Positions 15,543 to 24,220 of a DNA stretch of 64,000 nt are shown piece after piece. The notes beneath the pieces were generated by a model. It was not told the DNA's origin and searched no databases. It worked only from the letters and a program-made list of their open reading frames with translations. Position numbers and translations under genes: made by a program. This stretch comes from Streptomyces griseus (GTDB taxonomy: Bacteria; Actinomycetota; Actinomycetes; Streptomycetales; Streptomycetaceae), in the NCBI RefSeq assembly GCF_900460065.1, contig NZ_UAVD01000027.1, forward strand, positions 310,001 through 374,000, in the 5' to 3' direction. Numbering within the stretch: the stretch's first letter is position 1; each line of letters starts with the position of its first letter.

Positions 15543-16205
15543 GTGCTCTTGCTCGCCATGGATACCGCCACCCCCGCCGTCACCGTCGCCCTGCACGACG
15601 GCACGTCCGTCATCGCCTCCTCGGGGCAGGTCGACGCCCGCAGGCACGGGGAACTGCTGCTCCCCGCCGTCGACCGGGTCCTCGCCGAGGCCGGGACGGA
15701 GCTCGACGCCGTGACGGGCCTGGTCGTGGGCGTCGGCCCCGGCCCCTACACCGGCCTGCGGGTCGGCCTGGTCACCGCCGCCACCTTCGGCTCCGCCCTC
15801 TCCGTACCGGTGCACGGCCTGTGCACCCTGGACGGCCTCGCGTACGCCGCCGGACTGGAGGGGCTGGAAGGGCCGTTCGCCGTGGCGACCGACGCGCGCC
15901 GCAAGGAGGTCTACTGGGCGCGGTACGAGGACGCCCGCACCCGTTCGGGCGAACCCGCCGTCGACCGGCCCGCCGACATCGCCGAAGCCCTCGCCGGGCT
16001 CCCCGTCGTCGGCGCGGGCGCGGTGCTCTACCCGGACGCCTTCCCGGACCCGCGCGGCCCCGAGCACGTCGCCGCCGGGGCGCTCGCCGCGCTCGCCGCC
16101 GAACGCCTCGCCGCCGGACAGGAGCTGCTGGAGCCGCAACCGCTCTATCTGCGCCGGCCCGACGCGCAGGTCCCGAAGAACTACAAGGTGGTCACCCCCA
16201 CGTGA
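15543..16205 (+). CDS. tsaB: tRNA threonylcarbamoyladenosine biosynthesis protein TsaB
   Basis: A 220-residue ASKHA-fold protein, the non-catalytic partner of TsaD in t6A formation. The N-terminal MLLLAMDTATPAVTVALHDG and the VGVGPGPYTGLRVGLVTAATFG segment are diagnostic. The C-terminal PLYLRRPDAQVPKNYK is typical of actinobacterial TsaB. It starts at a GTG immediately preceded by a -10 box, so the mRNA is probably leaderless. Its TGA overlaps the GTG of rimI by four bases, and rimI in turn overlaps tsaD, giving a tightly coupled tsaB-rimI-tsaD operon. Confidence 0.96.
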   Translation: MLLLAMDTATPAVTVALHDGTSVIASSGQVDARRHGELLLPAVDRVLAEAGTELDAVTGLVVGVGPGPYTGLRVGLVTAATFGSALSVPVHGLCTLDGLAYAAGLEGLEGPFAVATDARRKEVYWARYEDARTRSGEPAVDRPADIAEALAGLPVVGAGAVLYPDAFPDPRGPEHVAAGALAALAAERLAAGQELLEPQPLYLRRPDAQVPKNYKVVTPT

Positions 16206-16723
16206 GCACCGCCACCGCCGCCGTACTGCGCGAGATGCGCTGGTGGGACATCGCACCGGTGCTGGAGCTGGAACACGAGCTGTTCCCGGACGACGCCTGG
16301 TCGCCCGGGATGTTCTGGTCCGAGCTGGCCCACGCCCGCGGCCCCGGCGCCACCCGCCACTACGTCGTCGCCGAGGACCCCGCCACCGGCCGGATCACCG
16401 GTTACGCCGGGCTCGCCGCCCTCGGCGACCTGGCCGACGTCCAGACGATCGCGGTCAGCCGCGAGGCGTGGGGCACCGGCCTCGGCTCGGAACTCCTCAC
16501 CGACCTGCTGAAGGCCGCCACCGACTTCGAGTGCGCCACGGTCCTGCTGGAGGTCCGGGTCGACAACGCCCGGGCGCAGAGGCTGTACGAGCGCTTCGGC
16601 TTCGAACCGATCGGCTTCCGGCGCGGCTACTACCAGCCGGGGAACATCGACGCCCTGGTCATGCGCCTGACCATGCAAGAACAAGCAGTGCACGAGCACG
16701 CACCAGAGACCGGGACTGAATGA
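16202..16723 (+). CDS. rimI: Ribosomal protein bS18-alanine N-acetyltransferase
   Basis: 173 residues. A GNAT acetyltransferase of the RimI type, which N-terminally acetylates ribosomal protein S18. The acetyl-CoA binding motif A is VQTIAVSREAWGTGLGSELL, about residues 81-100. LLEVRVDNARAQRLYERFGF and RRGYYQPGNIDALVM are characteristic of RimI. The GTG start overlaps the tsaB stop, and the gene's TGA overlaps the tsaD ATG (ATGATG). Location between tsaB and tsaD is common in bacteria. Confidence 0.95.
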   Translation: MSTATAAVLREMRWWDIAPVLELEHELFPDDAWSPGMFWSELAHARGPGATRHYVVAEDPATGRITGYAGLAALGDLADVQTIAVSREAWGTGLGSELLTDLLKAATDFECATVLLEVRVDNARAQRLYERFGFEPIGFRRGYYQPGNIDALVMRLTMQEQAVHEHAPETGTE

Positions 16724-17835
16724 TGGCTGCCGAAGAACCCCTCGTACTCGGCATCGAGACCTCCTGCGACGAGACCGGCGTGGGCATCGTGCGCGGCACG
16801 ACCCTGCTCGCGGACGCCGTCGCCTCCAGCGTCGACACCCACGCCCGCTTCGGCGGCGTCGTCCCGGAGATCGCCTCCCGCGCCCACCTGGAGGCGATGG
16901 TCCCCACCATCGAGCGCGCCCTGAAGGAGGCCGGGATCAGCGCCCGCGACCTCGACGGGATCGCCGTCACCTCGGGCCCCGGCCTCGCCGGAGCCCTGCT
17001 CGTCGGCGTCTCGGCCGCCAAGGCGTACGCGTACGCGCTCGGCAAGCCGCTCTACGGGGTCAACCACCTCGCCTCGCACATCTGCGTCGACCAGCTGGAG
17101 CACGGCCCGCTGCCCGAGCCGACGATGGCCCTGCTGGTCAGCGGCGGCCACTCCTCGCTGCTCCTGGCCCCCGACATCACCGCCGACGTCCGGCCGCTCG
17201 GCGCGACGATCGACGACGCGGCGGGCGAGGCCTTCGACAAGATCGCCCGGGTGCTGAACCTCGGCTTCCCCGGCGGCCCCGTCATCGACCGGCTGGCACG
17301 CGAGGGCGACCCGAAGGCCATCGCCTTCCCGCGCGGTCTGACCGGCCCGCGCGACGCCCCGTACGACTTCTCCTTCTCCGGGCTCAAGACCTCCGTCGCC
17401 CGCTGGATCGAGGCGAAGCGCGCGGCGGGCGAGGAGGTGCCCGTACGGGACGTGGCGGCGTCCTTCCAGGAGGCCGTGGTGGACGTGCTCACCCGCAAGG
17501 CGGTCCGGGCCTGCAAGGACGAGGGCGTCGACCACCTGATGATCGGCGGCGGCGTCGCCGCCAACTCCCGGCTCCGCGCCCTGGCCCAGGAGCGGTGCGA
17601 GCGGGCCGGCATCCGGCTGCGGGTGCCGCGCCCGAAGCTCTGCACCGACAACGGTGCGATGGTCGCCGCGCTCGGCGCGGAGATGGTCGCCCGCAACCGG
17701 CTCCCCTCCGACCTGGAGCTGTCGGCGGACTCCTCGCTTCCGGTGACGGAGCCGCACGTGCCGGGGGCCGCGCACGCCCACTCGCACGACCACGATCACG
17801 TGCACGAGATCAGCAAGGACAACCTCTACTCATGA
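16720..17835 (+). CDS. tsaD: tRNA N6-adenosine threonylcarbamoyltransferase TsaD
   Basis: 371 residues. It is the catalytic subunit that transfers the threonylcarbamoyl group to A37 of tRNA. The iron-binding motif HLASHICVDQL near residues 110-120 and the Kae1-type signatures LGIETSCDETGVGIV, GPGLAGALLVGVSAAKAYAYA and LMIGGGVAANSRLR are all present. An unusual C-terminal extension of about 25 residues is rich in His and Asp (HAHSHDHDHVHE) and could bind metal. Starts at 16720 or 16723 (ATGATG); the first overlaps the rimI stop. Its own stop overlaps the next small gene. Confidence 0.97.
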   Translation: MMAAEEPLVLGIETSCDETGVGIVRGTTLLADAVASSVDTHARFGGVVPEIASRAHLEAMVPTIERALKEAGISARDLDGIAVTSGPGLAGALLVGVSAAKAYAYALGKPLYGVNHLASHICVDQLEHGPLPEPTMALLVSGGHSSLLLAPDITADVRPLGATIDDAAGEAFDKIARVLNLGFPGGPVIDRLAREGDPKAIAFPRGLTGPRDAPYDFSFSGLKTSVARWIEAKRAAGEEVPVRDVAASFQEAVVDVLTRKAVRACKDEGVDHLMIGGGVAANSRLRALAQERCERAGIRLRVPRPKLCTDNGAMVAALGAEMVARNRLPSDLELSADSSLPVTEPHVPGAAHAHSHDHDHVHEISKDNLYS

Positions 17836-18101
17836 GCGCCGCGACCATCGTCCTGATGTGGGAGGCCCGGGCCGCCGAGGGCCGCGGCGGCGAACTCCTG
17901 GAGTGGGCGCGGGCGCGGTCCGCCGAGCTGTCCCGCGAACCGCACCGCCGCGAACTGCTGCGCGCCCCGCAGGACCGGGTGCTCGTGATGACGTGGTGGC
18001 AGGACGCCTCGTACGGCGACGACCTCCCCGAACTCCCCGAGCCCGACGCCGCCCTGATCACCCGCCCGGTGCACCGCTGGCGCTTCGAGGCGGTGGGCTG
18101 A
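17832..18101 (+). CDS. Conserved hypothetical protein at the end of the tsaD operon
   Basis: An 89-residue protein whose ATG overlaps the tsaD TGA (ATGA), so it is translationally coupled. The sequence begins IVLMWEARAAEGRGGELLEWA and contains DRVLVMTWWQD, followed by PVHRWRFE at the end. The pattern resembles a small dimeric alpha/beta-barrel (ABM-like) fold but I cannot assign a family. No signal peptide or membrane helix. Coupling to tsaD is conserved-looking but does not by itself indicate a role in t6A synthesis. Confidence 0.8.
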   Translation: MSAATIVLMWEARAAEGRGGELLEWARARSAELSREPHRRELLRAPQDRVLVMTWWQDASYGDDLPELPEPDAALITRPVHRWRFEAVG

Positions 18102-18195
18102 ACGCGCGGGGCCGGGCTGCCGCCCCGGACCCCGGCGGCCCGGTGAGGCCCTCGGGCGGCGGCCGGGAGGGATGCCCGGCGGCGGGGCGGCCCGG

Positions 18196-18945
18196 TCAGG
18201 CCTTCGCGCCCCGCGCCCCCCGGCCGAGCAGGCCGTCCACGATCGCGTCGAGCTCCTCGACCGTCTCGTAGTCCGCGGCGTACTCCCGCCAGCGGTCCTT
18301 GACCTCGGTGAGCCGGGGCAGCTCCGCCGCGTCCCTCTCCGTGACCATCTCCGGGAAGAACTCCCGGCGCGACGGGTTCTCCGCCCGGCGGGCCGCCGCC
18401 CTGCGGAAGACCAGGTCCCCGTAGACGTAACTCCAGATCGTCCGGTACGCCCGCACCGAGCGGGCCGGGGAGAGACCGCAGGCGAGCGCGCAGTCGATGA
18501 TCTCCTCCACCATCCACAGCGCGTTGCGGTCGGTCAGCTCGCCCAGCGCCAGGATGTCCAGCACCCAGGGGATCCGGCCGATGATGTCGTGCATGTGCGC
18601 GGCCACCGCCACCAGCCGCTCGCGCGGGTCCACGGGCAGCTCCGGGCGGGGGAACGCCGCCGCCGTGCCGGACAGGGTGAGCATCAGCAGCTCGTCCTTG
18701 TCCTGCACGTAGTGGTAGAGCGCCATGGGCGTGCTGCCCAGCTCCTTCGCCACCCGCCGCATGGACAGGGCGGCCACGCCCTCCTCCTCGACGATGCGGC
18801 GCGCGGTGGCGACCATCACCTCCGGGTCCAGCCTGCGGGGCCGCCCCACGGGCCGTCCCGTGGGGCGCCCGGCCGCGCCCGGTTTGCCGCCCGTCACCGG
18901 ATTCTTCGTCTTCTTCGTCTTTTCGGTCTTCTCGGTGCCTGACAC
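18196..18945 (-). CDS. TetR/AcrR family transcriptional regulator
   Basis: 249 residues. A Lys/Thr- and Gly/Pro/Arg-rich tail (about 1-38) precedes a TetR helix-turn-helix: MVATARRIVEEEGVAALSMR followed by RVAKELGSTPMALYHYVQDK, about residues 43-85. The ligand domain contains RIPWVLDILALGELTDRN and IWSYVYGDLVFRRAA, resembling the TetR_C (tetracycline repressor-like) C-terminal family. It is divergent from an MFS drug transporter 127 bases away and most likely represses that pump and itself. Confidence 0.94.
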   Translation of the reverse strand: MSGTEKTEKTKKTKNPVTGGKPGAAGRPTGRPVGRPRRLDPEVMVATARRIVEEEGVAALSMRRVAKELGSTPMALYHYVQDKDELLMLTLSGTAAAFPRPELPVDPRERLVAVAAHMHDIIGRIPWVLDILALGELTDRNALWMVEEIIDCALACGLSPARSVRAYRTIWSYVYGDLVFRRAAARRAENPSRREFFPEMVTERDAAELPRLTEVKDRWREYAADYETVEELDAIVDGLLGRGARGAKA

Positions 18946-19072
18946 CTGGGCATTCTCTCCTTCCGGGGCCCTGCTCCGGTCCGCCGCGGGACCGTCCCGG
19001 TGCTCCGGCGTCTAATTTCTTTATGTGTACGATAATTCCCGGTCGAGGGAAGCGCGAGGGGAAGGGGACGTC
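18946..19072. promoter_or_regulatory. Divergent TetR/MFS control region
   Basis: The centre of this 127-base gap is an AT-rich island (about 19012-19038) in an otherwise GC-rich sequence. It holds TTATGTGTACGATAA (19021-19035), an imperfect inverted repeat with TTAT/ATAA ends that could be the TetR operator, overlapped by a -10-like GATAAT (19031-19036) facing the MFS gene. No clear -35 is seen. Confidence 0.45.
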
Positions 19073-20611
19073 ATGGGCGGCGCGGGGAAGAGCGGGACGG
19101 GAAGAGACCCCGAGGGCGGGGCCGCGGGGGCTCCGGGCGCGGGGACCGCCGAGGGCGCGGGGGAGCGGCACGCGCGGTGGCTGCTGGTGGTGGCGCTCAC
19201 GGTGCAGTTCCTGGTGTCGCTGGACATGTCCGTGGTGAACGTCGCGCTGCCCGACATCCGCGAGGACCTCGGCTTCGGCGGGGACGGGCTGCTCTGGGTG
19301 GTGAACGCCTACGCCCTCGCCTTCGGCGGGCTCCTCATGCTCGGCGGCCGGCTCGCCGACCTGGCCGGCCCGCGGCGCGTCCTGACGGCGGGCCTGGTGA
19401 TCTTCGGTCTGGCCAGCCTGGCCGGCGGGCTCGCCTGGTCGCCCGGGTCGCTGGTGGCGGCGCGGGCCGTCCAGGGCGTCGGCGCGGCGGCCCTCGCCCC
19501 GGTGGCGTTCGCCCTGATCACCCTCGCCTTCCCGGCCGGCCCGGCCCGGTCCCGGGCGCTCGGGCTGTGGGGCATGGCCGGCGCGGCGGGCGGCGCGGTC
19601 GGGGTGCTGGCGGGCGGCGTCCTCACCGACGCGACGGGCTGGCGGTCCGTGATGCTGGTCAACGTGCCGATCGTCGCCTTCGCCCTGGCCGCTGCCGCGC
19701 GCACCGGCCCGGTCGGCGGTGGGCGGCGGCCCGGGGCACGGCTGGACGTGGCCGGGGCGCTGCTGGTCACGGCCGGGACGACGCTGCTGGTCCTCGGCCT
19801 GGTGCGGACCTCGGACCACGGCTGGGGCTCGGCGGTCACGCTCGCCTCCCTCGGCGCCGCGGCGTTCCTGCTGGCCGCCTTCGTCGCCGTCGAGCTGCGG
19901 ACGGAGTCCCCGCTGTTCCGGCCCGGCCTGCTGCGGGGGCGACCGGTGCTGACGGCGAACCTGTTCTGTCTGCTGCTGGCCTCGGCCCAGTTCGGCGCCT
20001 TCTACTTCGTCTCGCTCTACATGCAGTTGGTCCTCGGGTTCGGGGCGACCGCCGCCGGGTTCGCGTTCCTGCCGTTCTGCGTGGGCGTCGTCGCCGGCTC
20101 GATCCTCGCCACCCGCGCGGTCGCCGCGCTCGGCATCCGGCGGCTGATGACGGTGGGGGCGACGCTGGCCGCGCTCGGCATGGCCTGGTTCGCGTCGACC
20201 GCGACGGTCGACGGCGGCTTCCTCGTCTCCATCCTCGGCCCGTCGCTGGTCTGCTCCTTCGGCATAGGGCTCTGCTTCGTCCCGCTCGGCACGGCCGCGA
20301 CGACCGACGTGGCCACCGGCGAGACCGGCATGGCCTCCGGGCTGCTCAACAGTTCGCGGCAGGTCGGCGGCTCGCTCGGCCTCGCGGTGCTGGTCACCGT
20401 CGCCGCCCAGGTCACCGGCGGCTCCACCGGCCGCGCCGAGCTGTCCTCGGGGTACGAGGCCGCCTTCTGGTCCGCCGCGGCGCTTCTGGCGTCGGCCGCG
20501 CTCGCGGCGTACGTCCTGCTGCCGGCGGAGCCGAAGGCCCCCGGCCGCCGGGCGGTGGCCGACGGGCCCGTCGCCGCGGAACACGAGGGCGACGCCTCCG
20601 CCGCCCGCTGA
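19073..20611 (+). CDS. MFS transporter, DHA2 (EmrB/QacA) type
   Basis: About 512 residues from the ATG at 19073 (GGGGAAGGGG upstream); a GTG at 19025 is a longer alternative. It is a proton-driven multidrug efflux pump with about 14 membrane helices. Motif C-like and motif A segments are visible in FLVSLDMSVVNVALPDIRED (the first helix signature of the DHA2 family), MLGGRLADLAGPRRVLTAG and GMASGLLNSSRQVGGSLGLA. The first 35 residues are Gly-rich and cytoplasmic. Divergent from the TetR gene, its likely repressor. The exported compound cannot be predicted. Confidence 0.95.
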   Translation: MGGAGKSGTGRDPEGGAAGAPGAGTAEGAGERHARWLLVVALTVQFLVSLDMSVVNVALPDIREDLGFGGDGLLWVVNAYALAFGGLLMLGGRLADLAGPRRVLTAGLVIFGLASLAGGLAWSPGSLVAARAVQGVGAAALAPVAFALITLAFPAGPARSRALGLWGMAGAAGGAVGVLAGGVLTDATGWRSVMLVNVPIVAFALAAAARTGPVGGGRRPGARLDVAGALLVTAGTTLLVLGLVRTSDHGWGSAVTLASLGAAAFLLAAFVAVELRTESPLFRPGLLRGRPVLTANLFCLLLASAQFGAFYFVSLYMQLVLGFGATAAGFAFLPFCVGVVAGSILATRAVAALGIRRLMTVGATLAALGMAWFASTATVDGGFLVSILGPSLVCSFGIGLCFVPLGTAATTDVATGETGMASGLLNSSRQVGGSLGLAVLVTVAAQVTGGSTGRAELSSGYEAAFWSAAALLASAALAAYVLLPAEPKAPGRRAVADGPVAAEHEGDASAAR

Positions 20612-20729
20612 GCCTCCTCGCGGCGTCCGGGCGGCGTGTCCGATGAGTCCGGGCGGCCGGGCCGGTCTACCTTCCACGACGTCCGGACCTCTGGCCCGGA
20701 CGTGCGGACGGTCCGACGAGGAGAAGACC

Positions 20730-21194
20730 ATGCAGAAGATCACCCCCTGTCTCTGGTACGACGGTCAGGCCGAGGAGGCGGCCGAGCGCTACGTCGCGAT
20801 CTTCGGCGGGGACTCCCGGATCCTGGACGTCACCCACTACGGCGAGTCCGCCCCGGGCGAGACGGGTTCCGTGCTCACCGTCGGGTTCCGGCTCGCGGGC
20901 CAGGACTACATCGGGCTCAACGGCGGCCCGCAGTTCCCGTTCACCGAGGCGATCTCGCTCTCCGTGGACTGCGCCGACCAGGCCGAGGTGGACCGGTTCT
21001 GGGACGCGCTCTCCGAGGGCGGCGAGGAGGGCCGGTGCGGCTGGCTCAAGGACCGGTACGGCGTCTCCTGGCAGATCGTGCCGAACGAACTGCCGCGCCT
21101 GCTGGCCGACCCGGACCCGGCGAAGGCGGACCGGGCGATGAAGGCGATGCTCGGCATGGGGAAGCTGGACATCCAGGCCCTGCGCGACGCCTGA
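20730..21194 (+). CDS. VOC / PhnB-like (3-demethylubiquinone methyltransferase-annotated) protein
   Basis: 154 residues from an ATG with GAGGAGAAGACC upstream. The fold is glyoxalase/VOC of the PhnB-like group: ITPCLWYDGQAEEAAERYVA at the start, GGPQFPFTEAISLSVDCAD in the middle and GWLKDRYGVSWQIVPNELPR near the end. These proteins are often labelled 3-demethylubiquinone-9 3-methyltransferase, but they lack a SAM-binding domain and that label is not supported. The function is unknown. It stands alone. Confidence 0.92.
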   Translation: MQKITPCLWYDGQAEEAAERYVAIFGGDSRILDVTHYGESAPGETGSVLTVGFRLAGQDYIGLNGGPQFPFTEAISLSVDCADQAEVDRFWDALSEGGEEGRCGWLKDRYGVSWQIVPNELPRLLADPDPAKADRAMKAMLGMGKLDIQALRDA

Positions 21195-21231
21195 GCCGCC
21201 GGGGCCGCCCGGGCCGGGGCCCGCTCCCGGA

Positions 21232-21244
21232 TAGTGTCTGGTCC
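21232..21244 (+). promoter_or_regulatory. -10 box for a leaderless membrane-protein transcript
   Basis: TAGTGT (21232-21237) lies seven bases before the ATG at 21245, which has no ribosome site. The spacing fits transcription starting at the A of the start codon. Confidence 0.45.
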
Positions 21245-22012
21245 ATGTCACGCCGCCCCCCGCTGCCCCCGCCCCCGCCTCCCGTGGAGGTCCGCGCCTG
21301 GCCGGACCGCGAGGCGATGCTCGCCGACCGGGCGCTGATCCTGCGGGCTCTGGTGGGGATGCACCTGGGGCCGGGGCGGCTCGGGGTGCTGGTGATGTGG
21401 GCCGGGCTCGCCGCGTTCGGCTGGCTGCTCGTGGGCTCCGGACTCGTCATGTTCGAGCAGGCGTCGGCGGACTTCTTCAGCGGGATCGCCGGAGTCCTGG
21501 CCCTGCTCCTCGGGGCCGCTGCGCTGATACCGGCGGTCGTCCTCGGCTCCCTCCACGTCGCCCGGGACCGGGAGATCCGCGCGCTGCTGCTGGCCTGGGG
21601 AGCGCTGGACCGGGATCCGGAGCGCGACCGGGAGCTGCGGCTGCCGGGGACGAGCCTGGTCTGGCTGCTGCTGTCGTTCGTCCTGGCGGCGGGCGGGCTG
21701 GCGCTCTGCGTGATCGGCCCGGCGAGCGCCCGGCCCGGCGACGACACGTACGGCACGGTCGCCCTGATCATGGGCCTCGGCATGATCGCCTGGCTCACCG
21801 GACTCATCGGCGGCGTCAAGGCGTCGGCGCACCGCCGCTGGGTGCTGGGCGTCCTGACGGGAACCGGCGGGCGGGTCAGCCCAGCGGACGGCCGATCAGC
21901 ATCGTCGGAGCCCCCGCCACTCGGGTCAGGAACACCGTCGCCGAGTGAGGTCCGCTCAGCTTCATCCGACGGCGCAGCTCCTCCGGCTCCACCGCCGAGC
22001 CGCGCTTCTTGA
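21245..22012 (+). CDS. Hypothetical membrane protein
   Basis: 255 residues. A proline-rich N-terminus (RRPPLPPPPPPVEVRAWPD) is followed by four hydrophobic segments, for example LGVLVMWAGLAAFGWLLVGS, GIAGVLALLLGAAALIPAVV, LVWLLLSFVLAAGGLALCVI and VALIMGLGMIAWLTGLIGG. No domain recognised. The last 45 residues are low-complexity Ser/Pro and are encoded on the strand opposite the 3' end of the methyltransferase gene, a 137-base tail-to-tail overlap. The real protein may end earlier if a sequencing difference is present, but no earlier in-frame stop exists here. Confidence 0.8.
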   Translation: MSRRPPLPPPPPPVEVRAWPDREAMLADRALILRALVGMHLGPGRLGVLVMWAGLAAFGWLLVGSGLVMFEQASADFFSGIAGVLALLLGAAALIPAVVLGSLHVARDREIRALLLAWGALDRDPERDRELRLPGTSLVWLLLSFVLAAGGLALCVIGPASARPGDDTYGTVALIMGLGMIAWLTGLIGGVKASAHRRWVLGVLTGTGGRVSPADGRSASSEPPPLGSGTPSPSEVRSASSDGAAPPAPPPSRAS

Positions 22013-23099
22013 CGGTCAGCACGCCGATCTCCCGCTCCCGCAGCAGCGCCTTCAGCCTCTTCATGTTGAAGGGCAGCCGATCGGTGATCTCGTACCCGGC
22101 GACGTACGGGGAGGAGTACGGCTCGTCGCTCGTGACGTACGCGATCGTCTCGTCCACCAGCCGCCCGCCGCACCGCTCGACGATGTCGGCGACCAGGTGC
22201 GCCCGGATCACCGCACCGTCCGGCTCGTACAGATAGCGCCCGACCGGGCCCACGGGCGGGGCGGGCAGGGGGGCCGGGGCGGTCAGGGCCGCCCCGGACG
22301 GCAGCAGCGTGGCCCGGAACGCGCCGGGCGCGACGCCCTCCCCGTACCAGAGCACGGCCTCCTTCACGTCCCCGCCGTCCGAGATCCACTCGGCCTCCGC
22401 CTCCGGGCCGATGGCCTCGTGCGGGATGCCCGGGGCGATCTTCAGCGCCGCCCGCGGGGCCTTCAGCGCGGCGGCCACCGCCCAGGACAGCGGCGGTGAG
22501 TACGCCTCCGGATCGAAGACGCGGCCCCGTCCGCCCCGGCGGGCCGGGTCCACGAACACCGCGTCGTAGGGGGCGGTGTCGATCTCCGTGACATCGGCGC
22601 ACCGCACCTCGATCAGCTCCTCCAGGCCGAGTGCCGCGGCGTTGGCGCGGGCCACCTCGGCGGTCAACGGGTCGCGGTCCACGGCCAGGACGGAGATCCC
22701 GGCGCGGGCCAGGGCGATCGCGTCGCCGCCGATGCCGCAGCAGAGGTCGGCCACGCTCCGCACGCCGAGCCCGGCGAACCGGGCGGCGCGGTGGGCGGCG
22801 ACCGAGGTGCGGGTGGCCTGTTCGACCCCGTTGGGCGTGAAGAACATCCGGTAGGCGTCCTCGGCCCCGAACTTGGCCACCGCCCGCTGCCGCAGCCGGG
22901 CCTGGCCCAGGGCCGCCGACACCAGCTCCGCCGGGTGCGTGCGGCGCAGCCGGGTCGCGGCGGCCAGTTCCTCGGCGGGGTCGTGGTCGCGCAGTTCGGC
23001 CAGCAGGTGCTCGCCCTCGGGGGTGCGCAGCGCCGCGAAGGCGGCGCGGGCGGGGTCGTCGTCCGGGGCGGAGGGGATCGTCGCGTTCACCCGGTCCAT
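21876..23099 (-). CDS. SAM-dependent methyltransferase with THUMP-like domain
   Basis: 407 residues. The central Rossmann methyltransferase shows motif I VADLCCGIGGDAIALAR, motif II VLAVDRDPLTAEVARANAAA and the acidic/aromatic loop YDAVFVDPARRGGRGRVFDP. The C-terminal section from about residue 310 (YSSPYVAGYEITDRLPFNMK and beyond) is the THUMP-like domain seen in actinobacterial members. The DPARR motif and THUMP-like domain suggest an RNA substrate, but the target is unknown. Its 3' end overlaps the convergent membrane-protein gene. Confidence 0.93.
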   Translation of the reverse strand: MDRVNATIPSAPDDDPARAAFAALRTPEGEHLLAELRDHDPAEELAAATRLRRTHPAELVSAALGQARLRQRAVAKFGAEDAYRMFFTPNGVEQATRTSVAAHRAARFAGLGVRSVADLCCGIGGDAIALARAGISVLAVDRDPLTAEVARANAAALGLEELIEVRCADVTEIDTAPYDAVFVDPARRGGRGRVFDPEAYSPPLSWAVAAALKAPRAALKIAPGIPHEAIGPEAEAEWISDGGDVKEAVLWYGEGVAPGAFRATLLPSGAALTAPAPLPAPPVGPVGRYLYEPDGAVIRAHLVADIVERCGGRLVDETIAYVTSDEPYSSPYVAGYEITDRLPFNMKRLKALLREREIGVLTVKKRGSAVEPEELRRRMKLSGPHSATVFLTRVAGAPTMLIGRPLG

Positions 23100-23227
23100 T
23101 GTGGCCGCTGCGCAGGGCGCCGTTTCCCGCGCGGCCGGGGGCCGCTGTGGGCCGGCCGGGGGACGGCGGCGGTCCGCTCGCGGTGTCGGGACCGGATGCG
23201 GGCGGGCGGCTGGCAGGATGCGGCGCC

Positions 23228-24184
23228 ATGCAGCTAGTACGACAAAAAGAAAAATCAGCCATGAAGTGGCACAGGTCGGGCACCGTCGTGCTGGCGGCCC
23301 TGCTGGCCGCCGCCGTCGCCTCCGGGTGCGCGGCGGAGACGGGCGGCGGTGGCGCGGGAGCCTCCGGCGGACCCGCGAAGCCCGCCGCCGGCCAGCCGGG
23401 CGAGGCCGCGCCGAAGGCCGGGCCCGCCCGCGCCCTGGACACGTACGCCGAGGCGCTCGGGAAGAAGCAGGCGGCGCGGGCCGTCGCCGCGCGGAAGTGG
23501 GGGCTGGCCAAGACGCCGCTCGCGGCCCCGGAGCCGCCGGAGGCGAAGCCGCGCATCACCACCCGCAAGGGCTTCGAGGTCCGGGACGACGCCGGGCTGC
23601 CGCCCGTCTTCACCACCGTCCCGACCAAGGAGAAGATCGTCTTCCTGACGATGGACGACGGGGCGGAGAAGGACCCCGAGCTGCTGCGGATGATGACCGA
23701 ACTGGACATCCCGTACAGCGCGTTCCTCAGCGACTACGTCACCAACGACGACTACGGCTACTTCAAGAAGATGCAGCGGCGCGGGGTGACCATCAGCAAC
23801 CACACCCTCAACCACCGCTATCTGCCCGGACTCTCCCACGCCGAGCAGAAGCGGGAGATCTGCGGCCAGCAGGAGAAGATCCTCAAGCACTACGGGAAGC
23901 GGCCCACCCTCTTCCGCCCGCCCTACGGCAACTACAACCGCGACACCCTCGTCGTCGCCAAGTCCTGCGGGATCACCGCCGTGCCCCTGTGGTCCTCCGA
24001 AGCCTTCCCCGACCGCATGGAATGGCGCGAGTGGGACCGGGACCTGCACCCCGGAGACATCGTCCTCACCCACTTCCGGGGCGAGGAGGACTGGAAGGGC
24101 TCGATGCCCGACATGATCCGCCGGGTCATGAAGACCATCACCGACAAGGGGTACGCGGTGGCGAAGCTGGAGGACTACGTCTGA
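23228..24184 (+). CDS. Polysaccharide deacetylase (NodB) lipoprotein
   Basis: Up to 318 residues. The ATG at 23228 follows a CAGGAT -10-like box by eight bases and may be leaderless; the ATG at 23261 is the alternative. The signal peptide VVLAALLAAAVASGC has a lipobox ending at Cys. After an Ala/Pro linker, the NodB domain shows the acid motif LTMDDGAEKD, the metal histidines in SNHTLNHRYLPG, the substrate groove motif FRPPYGNYNRD and LHPGDIVLTHFRG. It should remove acetyl groups from a wall or extracellular glycan such as peptidoglycan or chitin-type polymer. Monocistronic. Confidence 0.93.
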   Translation: MQLVRQKEKSAMKWHRSGTVVLAALLAAAVASGCAAETGGGGAGASGGPAKPAAGQPGEAAPKAGPARALDTYAEALGKKQAARAVAARKWGLAKTPLAAPEPPEAKPRITTRKGFEVRDDAGLPPVFTTVPTKEKIVFLTMDDGAEKDPELLRMMTELDIPYSAFLSDYVTNDDYGYFKKMQRRGVTISNHTLNHRYLPGLSHAEQKREICGQQEKILKHYGKRPTLFRPPYGNYNRDTLVVAKSCGITAVPLWSSEAFPDRMEWREWDRDLHPGDIVLTHFRGEEDWKGSMPDMIRRVMKTITDKGYAVAKLEDYV

Positions 24185-24220
24185 CCCGCTCGCCCCCCGC
24201 ACCCGGCCGCGAACGCGCGC

